Notes: generated by a model not told the origin, from the letters alone. Positions 1-7,471 are shown, numbered from the stretch's first letter. The stretch is DNA of 19,832 nt from an uncultured Eubacteriales bacterium (GCA_900540635.1 UQGU01000043.1:1-19832); one strand, 5' to 3'. Numbers and translations are program-made.

Positions 1-54
1 GCGGAGACGCTGCAAAAGCTCATCGATCAAGCGCTCGCCGCCGATATGGGCTGA
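1..54 (+). CDS. C-terminal end of an unidentified protein (partial)
   Basis: Frame 1 is open from the first base to a TGA at 52-54 and encodes the last 17 residues, AETLQKLIDQALAADMG. The amphipathic, Leu/Ala-rich tail is compatible with a C-terminal helix but does not identify a family. The gene lies on the plus strand, and the terminator at 164-199 probably ends its transcript. It could also be a chance open stretch at the window edge, so confidence is moderate only. Confidence 0.45.
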   Translation, partial: AETLQKLIDQALAADMG

Positions 55-163
55 CCCGAGATTTAAAAAGTGCCTGCTGCGCGCCATTGCATTGCCCATG
101 GCGCACGAAGGGGCAGAGTGAGACCAGCTTCCCCTGAAAGCAGGGGTTCTTTAACAGACGTTT
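55..163 (+). other. Intergenic stretch with two short hairpins, no gene seen
   Basis: No coding frame is convincing here. Two short inverted repeats are visible: GCGCCAT (81-87) with ATGGCGC (98-104), and CCCCTG (131-136) with CAGGGG (141-146) around an AAAG loop, the second followed by TTCTTT. With the terminator at 164-199 they make three hairpins in a row. This could be the structured 3' UTR of the upstream gene or a small RNA. I do not recognise a known riboswitch or RNA family in it. Confidence 0.35.
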
Positions 164-199
164 ACCGCCTGCCAATCGAAGTCGGCAGGCGGTATTTTT
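164..199 (+). terminator. Rho-independent terminator
   Basis: A perfect 10-bp stem, ACCGCCTGCC (164-173) with GGCAGGCGGT (184-193), encloses a 10-base loop and is followed by ATTTTTG. It ends the transcript of the partial upstream gene and isolates the MarR/ABC operon. Confidence 0.85.
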
Positions 200-229
200 G
201 AATGAATTGTTAAATCATAGAACTCTCTC

Positions 230-257
230 TTGCAATTTCAAAAAAACTTGCTAAAAT
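230..257 (+). promoter_or_regulatory. Sigma-A-type promoter of the MarR/ABC exporter operon
   Basis: A TTGCAA -35 element (230-235), 16-base spacer and TAAAAT -10 element (252-257) precede the operon. The predicted start of transcription, about 263-265, falls inside the palindrome at 259-278, the usual arrangement for an autorepressed MarR operon. Confidence 0.6.
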
Positions 258-258
258 A

Positions 259-278
259 TTACGTAGCTTGCTACGTAA
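259..278 (+). promoter_or_regulatory. Perfect palindromic operator, probable MarR binding site
   Basis: TTACGTAGC (259-267) is the exact reverse complement of GCTACGTAA (270-278), with a TT spacer. It lies immediately downstream of the -10 element and upstream of the ribosome binding site at 284-289, so bound repressor would block initiation. MarR dimers typically bind palindromes of about 16-20 bp beside their own promoter. Assignment to this MarR protein is by position. Confidence 0.65.
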
Positions 279-299
279 ATCAAGGGAGGTGATCGTGGC

Positions 300-758
300 A
301 TGTTAACCTTTGGCCGCATCTTCCGCAGCCTGGACTGTGCGCTGGGGCAGCGGATGGATCAGGCATTGTCCGGTATGGACCTTACCTTTTCCCAGGGCCA
401 CATCATGGGCTACCTCGCCCACCGGGATACACCGCCCTGTGCCAAGGACATTGAGGACCGGTTCCATCTGAGCCATCCCACTGTCTCCGGGCTTCTTTCC
501 CGGCTGGAAAAGAAGGAGTTCATCGAAGTGCGGGAAGATCCGGAGGATCGGCGGCGAAAGCTCGTCTACATTCTGCCCAAAGGACAGCAATGCAACGAAA
601 CCATGTACGCCGTCATCCAGAGCGGCGACAAGAAGCTCCTGGAGGGCTTCACGCCGGAGGAGGAGGCGCAGTTCCGGGAGTACCTGCTCCGGGCACTGCA
701 CAACGTGTCTCCGGATTTTGACATCGAGAAAGTGAAAAAGGAGGAATCTCGAAAATGA
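300..758 (+). CDS. MarR-family transcriptional regulator
   Basis: This 152-residue protein has the size and fold pattern of a MarR winged-helix dimer. Residues about 57-70 (HLSHPTVSGLLSRL) form the helix-turn-helix recognition segment, and the wing carries the typical D-P-E-D-R-R-R stretch at about 80-86. The flanking N- and C-terminal helices would make the dimer interface and ligand pocket. The ATG at 300 is preceded by GGGAGG at 284-289. Its stop overlaps the start of the first ABC gene in ATGA (755-758), so the two are translationally coupled. MarR proteins encoded with exporters usually repress their own operon until a toxic or phenolic ligand binds; the palindrome at 259-278 fits this. 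The inducer cannot be told from the sequence. Confidence 0.9.
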   Translation: MLTFGRIFRSLDCALGQRMDQALSGMDLTFSQGHIMGYLAHRDTPPCAKDIEDRFHLSHPTVSGLLSRLEKKEFIEVREDPEDRRRKLVYILPKGQQCNETMYAVIQSGDKKLLEGFTPEEEAQFREYLLRALHNVSPDFDIEKVKKEESRK

Positions 759-2500
759 TAAAACGTTTCGCCCAGTGCCTGCGCGAGTATAAATGGACGG
801 CACTGGTAAGCCCCGTCTGCATGATCGGCGAGGTAGCCATGGAAGTGACCATCCCCCTGGTTATGGCAGACCTGTATGACTACGGCATTGCCGTGGGCAA
901 TATGACTGTGGTGTGGCAGAAGGCTCTGCAGCTGCTCATCTGCGCCATTGTGTCGCTGATGTTTGGCGTTATGTCCGCCAACTATGCCTCCAAGGCTGCT
1001 ACGGGCTTTGCCCGGAATCTGCGCCACGATATGTACTACCGGGTGCAGGATTTCAGCTTCTCCAATATTGACAAATTCTCCTCGGCCTCCATTGTCACCC
1101 GGCTGACCTCGGATGTGGCCAACATCCAGATGGCCTTCCAGATGATGATCCGTATGGCCATTCGGTGCCCCATGATGCTGATCCTCGCCATGGTCTCCTC
1201 CATGCGCATCAGCCCCAAGCTCAGCACCGTGTATTTCATTGCCATTCCCATTCTGGCCGCCGTGCTGCTGGGCATTGTGCCCCTGGTCTTCAAGATTTTT
1301 GACCGGGTGTTCAAGACCTATGACCGGCTGAATACCGTGGTGCAGGAAAACGTCCATGGCATTCGCGTGGTCAAGAGCTTCGTCAGAGAGGACAAGGAGG
1401 TCAGCAAGTTCAAGACCATTTCCGGGTCTATCTACGATGATTTCTGCAAGGCAGAGCACATCCTGGCCCTCAATGCCCCAGTCATGCAGATCTGCGTCTA
1501 TGCCTGCATTCTGACCATCTCCTGGGTGGGCGCCAAGATGGTGGTTGCATCCGGCAACAATGCCGCCCTGGGCCTGACCACCGGTGAGCTCAGCTCCATG
1601 TTCACCTACACCACCCAGATCCTTTCCAGCCTGATGATGCTCTCCATGGTCTTCGTCATGGTCATCATGTCCCAGGCACCCCTGCGCCGCTGCTATGAGA
1701 TCTTGCAGGAGGAGCCCAACCTGACCTCTCCCGAGAACGCCGTGGAGGAGGTGAGCGACGGCTCCATCGACTTTGAGAACGTCTCCTTCCGCTACTCCCG
1801 GAAGGCCAAGCGGCCCGCGCTGCAGGATGTGAATCTGCATATTCCCAGCGGCGCTACCGTGGGCATCCTGGGCTCCACCGGCTCCTCCAAGAGTACCCTG
1901 GTGCAGCTGATTCCCAGACTGTACGATGTGACCGAGGGCAGCGTCAAGGTGGGCGGCATCGATGTCAAGGACTACGACCTGGAGGTGCTCCGGGACAATG
2001 TGGCCATGGTGCTGCAAAAGAACACCCTGTTCTCCGGCTCCATCAAGGAAAACCTGCGCTGGGGCAATGCCAACGCCACGGATGAAGAACTGGTCCACGC
2101 CTGTAAGCTGGCCTGCGCCGATGAGTTCATCACCTCCTTCCCGGACGGCTACGATACCCACATCGAGCAGGGGGGCAGCAACGTCTCCGGCGGCCAGAAG
2201 CAGCGGCTGTGCATTGCCCGTGCCCTGCTGAAAAAGCCCAAGATCCTGATCCTGGACGACTCCACCTCCGCTGTGGATACCCATACGGACGCTATGATCC
2301 GCAAGGCCTTCAAGGAAGAAATTCCCGGAACCACCAAGCTGATCATTGCCCAGCGTATTTCCTCCATTCAGGATTCCAACATCATCATTGTCATGGAAAA
2401 CGGCCAGGTTGCCTGTGTGGGTGACCACGAGACCCTGATGAAGAATTCCGACTTCTATCGGGGCATCTATGAATCTCAGCAGAAAGGAAGTGAAGACTGA
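755..2500 (+). CDS. ABC exporter half-transporter, degenerate-site subunit
   Basis: This 581-residue protein has an N-terminal six-helix transmembrane domain (about 15-305) and a C-terminal nucleotide-binding domain (about 335-575), like the LmrC/BmrC/YheI-type exporters. The Walker A motif is GSTGSSKST (373-381) and the signature is VSGGQ (477-481). Walker B ends in Asp-Asp (D501-D502), so the catalytic Glu is replaced by Asp. The H-loop has Gln (Q533, in IIAQR) instead of His. These changes mark the non-hydrolysing site of a heterodimeric exporter, with the next gene as partner. It starts within the MarR stop codon, and its TGA (2498-2500) shares one base with the next ATG. Likely role: drug, lipid or peptide efflux across the cytoplasmic membrane under MarR control. 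The substrate is unknown. Confidence 0.92.
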   Translation: MIKRFAQCLREYKWTALVSPVCMIGEVAMEVTIPLVMADLYDYGIAVGNMTVVWQKALQLLICAIVSLMFGVMSANYASKAATGFARNLRHDMYYRVQDFSFSNIDKFSSASIVTRLTSDVANIQMAFQMMIRMAIRCPMMLILAMVSSMRISPKLSTVYFIAIPILAAVLLGIVPLVFKIFDRVFKTYDRLNTVVQENVHGIRVVKSFVREDKEVSKFKTISGSIYDDFCKAEHILALNAPVMQICVYACILTISWVGAKMVVASGNNAALGLTTGELSSMFTYTTQILSSLMMLSMVFVMVIMSQAPLRRCYEILQEEPNLTSPENAVEEVSDGSIDFENVSFRYSRKAKRPALQDVNLHIPSGATVGILGSTGSSKSTLVQLIPRLYDVTEGSVKVGGIDVKDYDLEVLRDNVAMVLQKNTLFSGSIKENLRWGNANATDEELVHACKLACADEFITSFPDGYDTHIEQGGSNVSGGQKQRLCIARALLKKPKILILDDSTSAVDTHTDAMIRKAFKEEIPGTTKLIIAQRISSIQDSNIIIVMENGQVACVGDHETLMKNSDFYRGIYESQQKGSED

Positions 2501-4401
2501 TGCCCGGTCCCGGACAAATGCGCGGCGATGGCCGCAAGGCGGCAAACCCCGGAAAAACCCTCCTGCGTTTGCTCAGCTATATGAAAAACTATACTCCGCT
2601 GCTGGTATTCGTCTTCCTCTGTATCATTGCCACCTCTGTGGCCCAGGCTCAGGGCAGCCGTGCCCTGGGACCTCTGGTTGACGAATATATCCTGCCCATG
2701 GTGGCCACCGGCTCTACGGATTTTGGCGCTCTGAAAGCCTACCTTGTGAAGCTTGCCTGCATCTTCGGCTTCGGCATTGTGGGCACCTTTCTCTTCAACT
2801 ACCTGATGGTCGGCGTGACCCAGGGTGTGCAGAAAACCATCCGTGACGACCTGTTTGCCAAAATGCAGCGCCTGCCGCTGCGCTACTTTGACAGCCATGC
2901 CGCGGGCGACATCATGTCCCGGTATACCAGCGATATCGATACCCTGCGGCAGGTGATCTCCCAGTCCATCCCCCAGTGTGTGTCCTCCGCGGTTACCCTG
3001 GTAGTCGTGCTGTGGAACCTGATTGATACCTCCTGGATCCTGACCATTGTCATGTTCTTCACGGTGGGACTGATCATCTATGTCACCAAGATTCTGGCGG
3101 GCAAGTCCGCGGGCTTCTTTATTGGCCAGCAGCGGGCTCTGGGCGCGGTCAACGGCTATATCGAGGAGATGATCTCCGGCCAGAAGGTGGTCAAGATCTT
3201 CAACCACGAGGAGGTCTGCAAGGAGGACTTCGACAAGCTCAATGAGGAGCTGCGGGTGAACGCCTACAGCGCCGGCAAGTTCTCCAATATGCTGGGCCCC
3301 ATCAACAATAACCTGGGGTATGTGCAGTATGCGGTGCTGGCCGTTGTAGGCGGACTGCTGTGCATCAAGTCCAACAACTCCCTGCTGACCCTGGGCAATC
3401 TGATGGCCTTCATGGTGCTCTCCCGGAGCTTCAATATGCCCATCTCCCAGATCTCCAACCAGATCAATGCCATTGTTATGGCTCTGGCCGGTGCCGAGCG
3501 CATCTTCGCCCTGATGGACGAGGAGCCCGAGCAGGACGAGGGATACGTGACCCTGGTCAATGCCCATGTGGATGCGGACGGCACCGTCCACGAGTGCCCC
3601 GAGCACACCGGCCACTGGGCCTGGAAGCACCCCCACCAGGGGGACGGCTCCGTCACCTATACGGAGCTCAAGGGCGACATCACCATGGAGCACGTGGACT
3701 TTGGCTATGTGCCGGAGAAGACCGTGCTGCATGACGTGACCCTCTATGCCCATCCCGGCCAGAAGATCGCCTTCGTGGGCGCTACCGGCGCCGGCAAGAC
3801 CACCATTACGAACCTCATCAACCGGTTCTACGACATTGCCGACGGCAAGATCCGCTACGACGGCATCAACGTCAATAAGATCGCCAAGCCCGATCTGCGG
3901 CACTCCCTGGGCATCGTGCTCCAGGAGACCAACCTGTTTACCGGCACCGTTATGGAGAACATCCGCTATGGCAAGCTGGATGCCACCGATGAGGAGTGCA
4001 TCCGGGCGGCCAAGCTGGCCAACGCAGACGGCTTTATCACCCGTCTGCCCGATGGCTACGACACCATGCTCACCGCCAACGGCGGCAACCTGTCCCAGGG
4101 TCAGCGGCAGCTGATCGCCATTGCCCGGGCGGCTGTGGCCGATCCCCCCGTTATGATCCTTGATGAGGCCACCTCCTCCATCGATACCCATACAGAGGCC
4201 TTGGTGCAGGCCGGCATGGACGCGCTGATGAAGGGCCGCACGGTGTTCGTCATTGCCCACCGGCTGTCTACGGTCCGCAATTCCGACTGCATCATGGTCC
4301 TGGACCATGGCCGCATCATCGAGCGCGGCACCCACGACGATCTGATCGCCCAGAAGGGCACCTACTATCAGCTCTATACCGGCGCATTCGAGCTGGAATA
4401 A
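2500..4401 (+). CDS. ABC exporter half-transporter, catalytic subunit
   Basis: This 633-residue partner has a six-helix transmembrane domain (about 30-325) and a nucleotide-binding domain (about 392-625), like the LmrD/BmrD-type exporters. The NBD is canonical except for its signature: Walker A GATGAGKTT (427-435), Walker B ILDE with catalytic E556, H-loop H587, but LSQGQ (531-535) in place of LSGGQ. In heterodimers the consensus site pairs this Walker A/B with the partner's VSGGQ, while LSQGQ completes the degenerate site. An extra segment of about 40 residues (roughly 350-391), rich in His, Cys, Asp and Trp, sits between the two domains. GGAAG upstream and the 1-base overlap with the preceding gene support the start at 2500. 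A terminator follows at 4423. Confidence 0.92.
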   Translation: MPGPGQMRGDGRKAANPGKTLLRLLSYMKNYTPLLVFVFLCIIATSVAQAQGSRALGPLVDEYILPMVATGSTDFGALKAYLVKLACIFGFGIVGTFLFNYLMVGVTQGVQKTIRDDLFAKMQRLPLRYFDSHAAGDIMSRYTSDIDTLRQVISQSIPQCVSSAVTLVVVLWNLIDTSWILTIVMFFTVGLIIYVTKILAGKSAGFFIGQQRALGAVNGYIEEMISGQKVVKIFNHEEVCKEDFDKLNEELRVNAYSAGKFSNMLGPINNNLGYVQYAVLAVVGGLLCIKSNNSLLTLGNLMAFMVLSRSFNMPISQISNQINAIVMALAGAERIFALMDEEPEQDEGYVTLVNAHVDADGTVHECPEHTGHWAWKHPHQGDGSVTYTELKGDITMEHVDFGYVPEKTVLHDVTLYAHPGQKIAFVGATGAGKTTITNLINRFYDIADGKIRYDGINVNKIAKPDLRHSLGIVLQETNLFTGTVMENIRYGKLDATDEECIRAAKLANADGFITRLPDGYDTMLTANGGNLSQGQRQLIAIARAAVADPPVMILDEATSSIDTHTEALVQAGMDALMKGRTVFVIAHRLSTVRNSDCIMVLDHGRIIERGTHDDLIAQKGTYYQLYTGAFELE

Positions 4402-4422
4402 TCCCGATCCGCCTGAATAGTA

Positions 4423-4458
4423 CCCCCAATGCCTCCACCGGCATTGGGGGAATTATTT
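4423..4458 (+). terminator. Rho-independent terminator of the exporter operon
   Basis: A perfect 11-bp stem, CCCCCAATGCC (4423-4433) with GGCATTGGGGG (4440-4450), has a 6-base loop and is followed by AATTATTT. It lies 22 bases after the exporter stop codon. Confidence 0.8.
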
Positions 4459-4588
4459 CCAGGAGGTCATCAGCTGCCTGATTGAGGGAACGGACAGCGC
4501 CATGCTGTTTGATTCCGGCATGGGCATCGGGGACATGCACTATGGCCACGACTGCTATCCCTTCGAAGGCTTCTCCATTGCCCTTTAG
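4451..4588 (+). pseudogene. Remnant of a metallo-beta-lactamase-fold hydrolase, internally deleted
   Basis: A 45-codon frame without a usable start encodes NYFQEVISCLIEGTDSAMLF followed by DSGMGIGD, then runs on to YPFEGFSIAL and a TAG at 4586-4588. The first part matches what I know of the N-terminal beta strands of MBL-fold hydrolases (the stretch 'QEVISyLI-G-e-ALLFDTGMGIGD'). The end resembles the C-terminal strand of the same family ('F-GF-I'). The whole metal-binding middle, including HxHxDH, is missing between about 4535 and 4550. I infer a gene that lost its centre by deletion. The identification rests on remembered family patterns and was not tested by search. Confidence 0.5.
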
Positions 4589-4606
4589 GGGTTTCTTTGA
4601 ATCGAA

Positions 4607-4644
4607 AAAAGGCATTGCGCGCCTTGCGGCCCGCAATGCCTTTT
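4607..4644 (-). terminator. Bidirectional terminator, mainly for the glycerate kinase unit
   Basis: AAAAGGCATTGCG (4607-4619) pairs with CGCAATGCCTTTT (4632-4644). Read on the minus strand it lies 15 bases after the glycerate kinase stop and ends in a T run (complement of the A run 4605-4610). On the plus strand it ends in TTTT and could also stop readthrough from the exporter side. Confidence 0.8.
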
Positions 4645-4658
4645 GAATACGGAGAAGC

Positions 4659-5894
4659 TTACCCGTTGACCAGGGCTACGGCCACGTCATTGACGTTGGT
4701 GCCGGTGGGACCGGTGATGATGAGACCGCCGATTTTTTCCAGGGCGTGATAAGCATCGTTCTCCTGCAAAACATCGTAGACGGACAGTCCCTGGGCCCGG
4801 AGTGCGGCGTTGGATTCGCCGTCCACATAGCCGCCGGCGGCATCCGTGGGGCCGTCAGTGCCATCGCTGCCCACGCTGAAAACGCAGACGCCGGGCAGCC
4901 CCTCCAGATGAGGTGCTGCGGCCAGAGCAAGCTCCTGATTTCGCCCGCCCTTGCCGTGACCGGTGAGCTGGACCACGGTCTCACCGCCGGCCAGGAAGGC
5001 CAGCTTCTGCCCCTTCCCGGCATGGGTCCGGAGAACGGTACCAAGGAAGCTGCCTGCCTCCTTGGCCTGACAGCACAGCTGATCCGTCAGAAGGACCGGA
5101 GTATAGCCCAGTTTTTCACATTCTGCGCCTGCTGCGGCGCAGAGTTCCCGGACGGAGCCGGTGATCTGGGTGGTGACGTTGTGCAGCTCCTTTGGGGTTT
5201 CCGTGTGCAGGCATGCCTCGGCCTCGGGGGTCAGACGCAGGTGATATTTTTCCGCGATGGCCAGGGCCTGGTCACAGGTGGTGCTGTCCGGAACGGCGGG
5301 GCCGGAGGCGATCATATCCAGCGGGTCACCCAGAATATCGGACAGCACAATGGAGAACACCCGGGCCGGGGCACAGAGCTCGGCAAACCGGCCGCCCTTG
5401 ACCGTGGAGAGCCGCTTGCGGATGGTATTGATCTCCACAATGTCTGCCCCGCAGGCCAGCAGCTGCGATGTAATATCCTGGAGCTCCTCTCCGCTGACCT
5501 TGGGCTTTTCAAACAGGGCGCTGCCGCCGCCGGACAGCAGGAACAGCACCGTGTCCTGCTCGGTCAGGCCGGAGACCAGGTCGATGGCGGCCTGGGTGGC
5601 TGCGAAGGAGTTTTCGTCAGGGACGGGATGCCCCGCCTCCCGGCAGTCGATCTTCCCCAGGGGGCCCTTCACATGGTCGTATTTGGTAATGACGATGCCC
5701 TTCTCAATCCGGTCGCCCAGGCAGTCCCGGGCGGCCTTTGCCATGTTCCAGGCAGCCTTGCCTGCCGCAACCAGGATCACCCGGCCTGGGAAGGAAGCAC
5801 CCTTCAGCGCCCGGGCTACCGCATCGTCCGGCTGCACAGCCCGGATGGAGGAAGCAATGATTTGATTTGCGTGGGTACGCATTGCCGTATCCAT
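4659..5894 (-). CDS. Type-2 glycerate 2-kinase (DUF4147/MOFRL family, TtuD/GckA-like)
   Basis: This 411-residue cytoplasmic kinase should convert D-glycerate and ATP to 2-phosphoglycerate. The DUF4147 part has the conserved lysine segment AAGKAAW (K46), EAGHPVPDENS (86-96), the Gly-rich LLSGGGSALFEKP (119-131) and RKRLSTVKGGRFAE (159-172). The C-terminal MOFRL part has LAGGETVVQLTGHGKGGRNQ and a closing GPTGTNVNDVAV motif. Its length is normal for the family. The minus-strand ATG at 5894 has GAGGTG just upstream. A second ATG four bases further upstream is out of frame. It follows the GntP permease by 71 bases and is probably cotranscribed with it. With GarR nearby it would feed glycerate into lower glycolysis. 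This is not the GarK/GlxK (type-1) fold. Confidence 0.92.
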   Translation of the reverse strand: MDTAMRTHANQIIASSIRAVQPDDAVARALKGASFPGRVILVAAGKAAWNMAKAARDCLGDRIEKGIVITKYDHVKGPLGKIDCREAGHPVPDENSFAATQAAIDLVSGLTEQDTVLFLLSGGGSALFEKPKVSGEELQDITSQLLACGADIVEINTIRKRLSTVKGGRFAELCAPARVFSIVLSDILGDPLDMIASGPAVPDSTTCDQALAIAEKYHLRLTPEAEACLHTETPKELHNVTTQITGSVRELCAAAGAECEKLGYTPVLLTDQLCCQAKEAGSFLGTVLRTHAGKGQKLAFLAGGETVVQLTGHGKGGRNQELALAAAPHLEGLPGVCVFSVGSDGTDGPTDAAGGYVDGESNAALRAQGLSVYDVLQENDAYHALEKIGGLIITGPTGTNVNDVAVALVNG

Positions 5895-5924
5895 TCATGA
5901 TCACCTCACGTTGAAATTAGGGAA

Positions 5925-5951
5925 GGGCAGGGCAGCTGTGCCGCCCTGCCC
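5925..5951 (-). other. Intercistronic hairpin between gntP and the kinase gene
   Basis: GGGCAGGGC (5925-5933) and GCCCTGCCC (5943-5951) form a perfect 9-bp GC-rich stem with a 9-base loop. On the minus strand it is followed by TTCCCTAATTTC, not by a clean T run. It looks more like a weak attenuator or an mRNA-stabilising hairpin than a full terminator. Confidence 0.5.
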
Positions 5952-5965
5952 GAAAGCTTATTGTA

Positions 5966-7324
5966 TCACAGAATCAGGGAGAGAATGAAGATGCCAACCA
6001 TGGAGGACAGGCCCAGGACCAGCGTCAGCATGGTCTGCGTCTTATAGCCCTGCTCGGGGGTCATCTGACCGAAGTTGGTGACGACCCAGAAGTAGGAGTC
6101 GTTGGCGTGGGAAACGGTCATGGCGCCGGCGCCGATGGCCATAACGACCAGAGCGATCTCAGCCGGGGAGGTGAAGCCAATAGCCCCCAGCAGAGGAGCC
6201 ACAATACCGGCGGTGGTGGTGATGGCCACGGTGGAGGAGCCCTGCGCGGACTTCAGGATGGCAGCCAGCAGGAAGGGGAAGAAGATGCCCACGGTGCCCA
6301 GCACGGTGGCGTGCGCGGTGATAAAGTTCACCATGTCGCTGGTGGCGATGACCTTGCCCAGCACGCCGCCGGCGGCGGTGACGAACAGGATGGGGCCGGT
6401 GACCTTCAGGGTGTCGTTGGTCATGTCGTAGAACTTATCCAGCTTCTTGGTAGTAGCCAGCTGAATGACGGCGCAGATGGTGCCGACGCCCAGGGCGATG
6501 ATGGGCTTGCCCAGGAAGTTGAACAGATCAAAGGCGATGCCGGTCCAGCCGGCCATGGAGGCGATGGAACCCAGAGCCATCAGGATGATGGGGACGATGA
6601 TGGGAGCCAGTGCATTGAAGCCGCCGGGCAGCTTGCCGTAAGAAGCAACCAGCTCTTCGTAGGTCTTGACGTTCTCAGCGGAATCGGCGGTTTCGTCGGC
6701 GCTCTGGACCTTCTTGCCGATGTACTTGGCAAACAGCAGACCGGCAATCAGGGGCAGAATGGAAGCTGCAACGCCGAGACCCATGACCAGCAGCAGATTG
6801 TCACCGATGCCCAGGGTGTTGGCGGCGGCGATGGGGCCGGGCGTGGGCGGGATGAACACATGGGAGATGTACAGACCGGCGGACAGGGCCACGGTCATGG
6901 CCACGCTGGAGGTCTTGGTCCGGCGGACCATAGCCCGGCGGATGGGATCCAGGATGACAAAGCCGCTGTCACAGAACACGGGGATGGAGACGACCCAGCC
7001 CATGAGCTCGATGGCCAGCTCGGGGTTCTTCTGACCCACCAGCTTGACGACCATGTCGGCCAGCTTCAGGGCAGCACCGGTCTGCTCCAGCACGGTGCCG
7101 ATCAGAGCGCCCAGGATAATGACGATGCCGATGGAGCTGAAGGTTCCGGAGAAGCCCGCGCCGATGACATTGGCAATATCGCCCAGAGGAATGCCTGCCA
7201 GAAGTGCCAGAATCAGAGAGACACTCATGATAGACAGGAAGGGATGGACCTTGAACTTGGAGATGGCTACAATCATAACAATGATTGCCAGCACGAATGT
7301 AATGATAAGGGGTACGCCGGTCAT
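5966..7324 (-). CDS. GntP-family sugar-acid (gluconate/glycerate-type) permease
   Basis: This 452-residue, very hydrophobic protein has about 12-14 membrane segments over its whole length, as usual for the gluconate:H+ symporter (GntP/GntT/DsdX) family. Family-like stretches are the N-terminal HPFLSIMSVSLILALLAG, the VFCDSGFVIL segment and HVFIPPTPGPIAAANTLG in the middle. The minus-strand start at 7324 has a strong AGGAGG upstream. It has its own predicted promoter (7399-7425) and precedes the glycerate kinase gene. With GarR and CdaR as neighbours the substrate is probably D-glycerate, gluconate or a related hydroxy acid. The sequence does not decide which, and GntP family members differ widely in substrate. 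Confidence 0.9.
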   Translation of the reverse strand: MTGVPLIITFVLAIIVMIVAISKFKVHPFLSIMSVSLILALLAGIPLGDIANVIGAGFSGTFSSIGIVIILGALIGTVLEQTGAALKLADMVVKLVGQKNPELAIELMGWVVSIPVFCDSGFVILDPIRRAMVRRTKTSSVAMTVALSAGLYISHVFIPPTPGPIAAANTLGIGDNLLLVMGLGVAASILPLIAGLLFAKYIGKKVQSADETADSAENVKTYEELVASYGKLPGGFNALAPIIVPIILMALGSIASMAGWTGIAFDLFNFLGKPIIALGVGTICAVIQLATTKKLDKFYDMTNDTLKVTGPILFVTAAGGVLGKVIATSDMVNFITAHATVLGTVGIFFPFLLAAILKSAQGSSTVAITTTAGIVAPLLGAIGFTSPAEIALVVMAIGAGAMTVSHANDSYFWVVTNFGQMTPEQGYKTQTMLTLVLGLSSMVGIFILSLIL

Positions 7325-7347
7325 AGTAGAATCCTCCTTCTATATTT

Positions 7348-7386
7348 GAGCAGATTGCACAAGACTCTGCGCCTTCGTAACTGCTC
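7348..7386 (-). repeat. Inverted repeat in the gntP 5' leader
   Basis: GAGCAG (7348-7353) and CTGCTC (7381-7386) are perfect inverted repeats 27 bases apart in the predicted leader between the gntP promoter and its ribosome binding site. The arms are short, so this may be chance or a weak leader structure. Confidence 0.25.
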
Positions 7387-7398
7387 TGCTGTTAATAT

Positions 7399-7425
7399 AT
7401 TATAGGACTGGAGGAAAAAATGCAA
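7399..7425 (-). promoter_or_regulatory. Promoter of the gntP-glycerate kinase unit
   Basis: On the minus strand, TTGCAT (complement of 7420-7425) and a perfect TATAAT (complement of 7399-7404) are separated by a short 15-base spacer. It lies about 75 bases upstream of the gntP start and downstream of cdaR, so gntP can be transcribed separately from garR-cdaR. Confidence 0.55.
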
Positions 7426-7444
7426 TGGTACCGGGGACGCAAAA

Positions 7445-7458
7445 AGAAACCGCTTTCT
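7445..7458 (-). promoter_or_regulatory. cre-like (CcpA) site upstream of the gntP promoter
   Basis: AGAAACCGCTTTCT fits the CcpA consensus TGWNANCGNTNWCA at every defined position except the two outermost bases, and keeps the central CG. Its centre is about 60 bases upstream of the predicted gntP start. Catabolite control of a sugar-acid permease would be expected in a Firmicute, but the match is partial and the arm bases also contribute to the hairpin at 7441-7490. Confidence 0.4.
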
Positions 7459-7471
7459 GTTACAGGTAACA
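7458..7471 (-). promoter_or_regulatory. Palindrome between cdaR and gntP, possible regulator site or part of a terminator
   Basis: TGTTAC (7458-7463) and GTAACA (7466-7471) form a perfect 6-bp inverted repeat with a 2-base spacer. Outside it, CTTTCTG and CAGAAAG on the minus strand also pair, and CGGTTTCTTTTTG follows. The segment could therefore end the garR-cdaR transcript or be an operator for CdaR upstream of gntP. Confidence 0.4.

Noticed and set aside
566..2545. A 659-codon open frame on the minus strand opposite the first exporter gene
   Set aside because: Its product is rich in His, Gly, Asp and Gln with no family motif, and it is the antisense of a clear ABC transporter gene. In GC-rich genes with strong third-position bias the opposite frame often stays open.
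2476..4335. A 619-codon open frame on the minus strand opposite the second exporter gene
   Set aside because: Same low-complexity His/Gly/Asp-rich composition, with no motif or ribosome binding site; a shadow of the catalytic exporter subunit.
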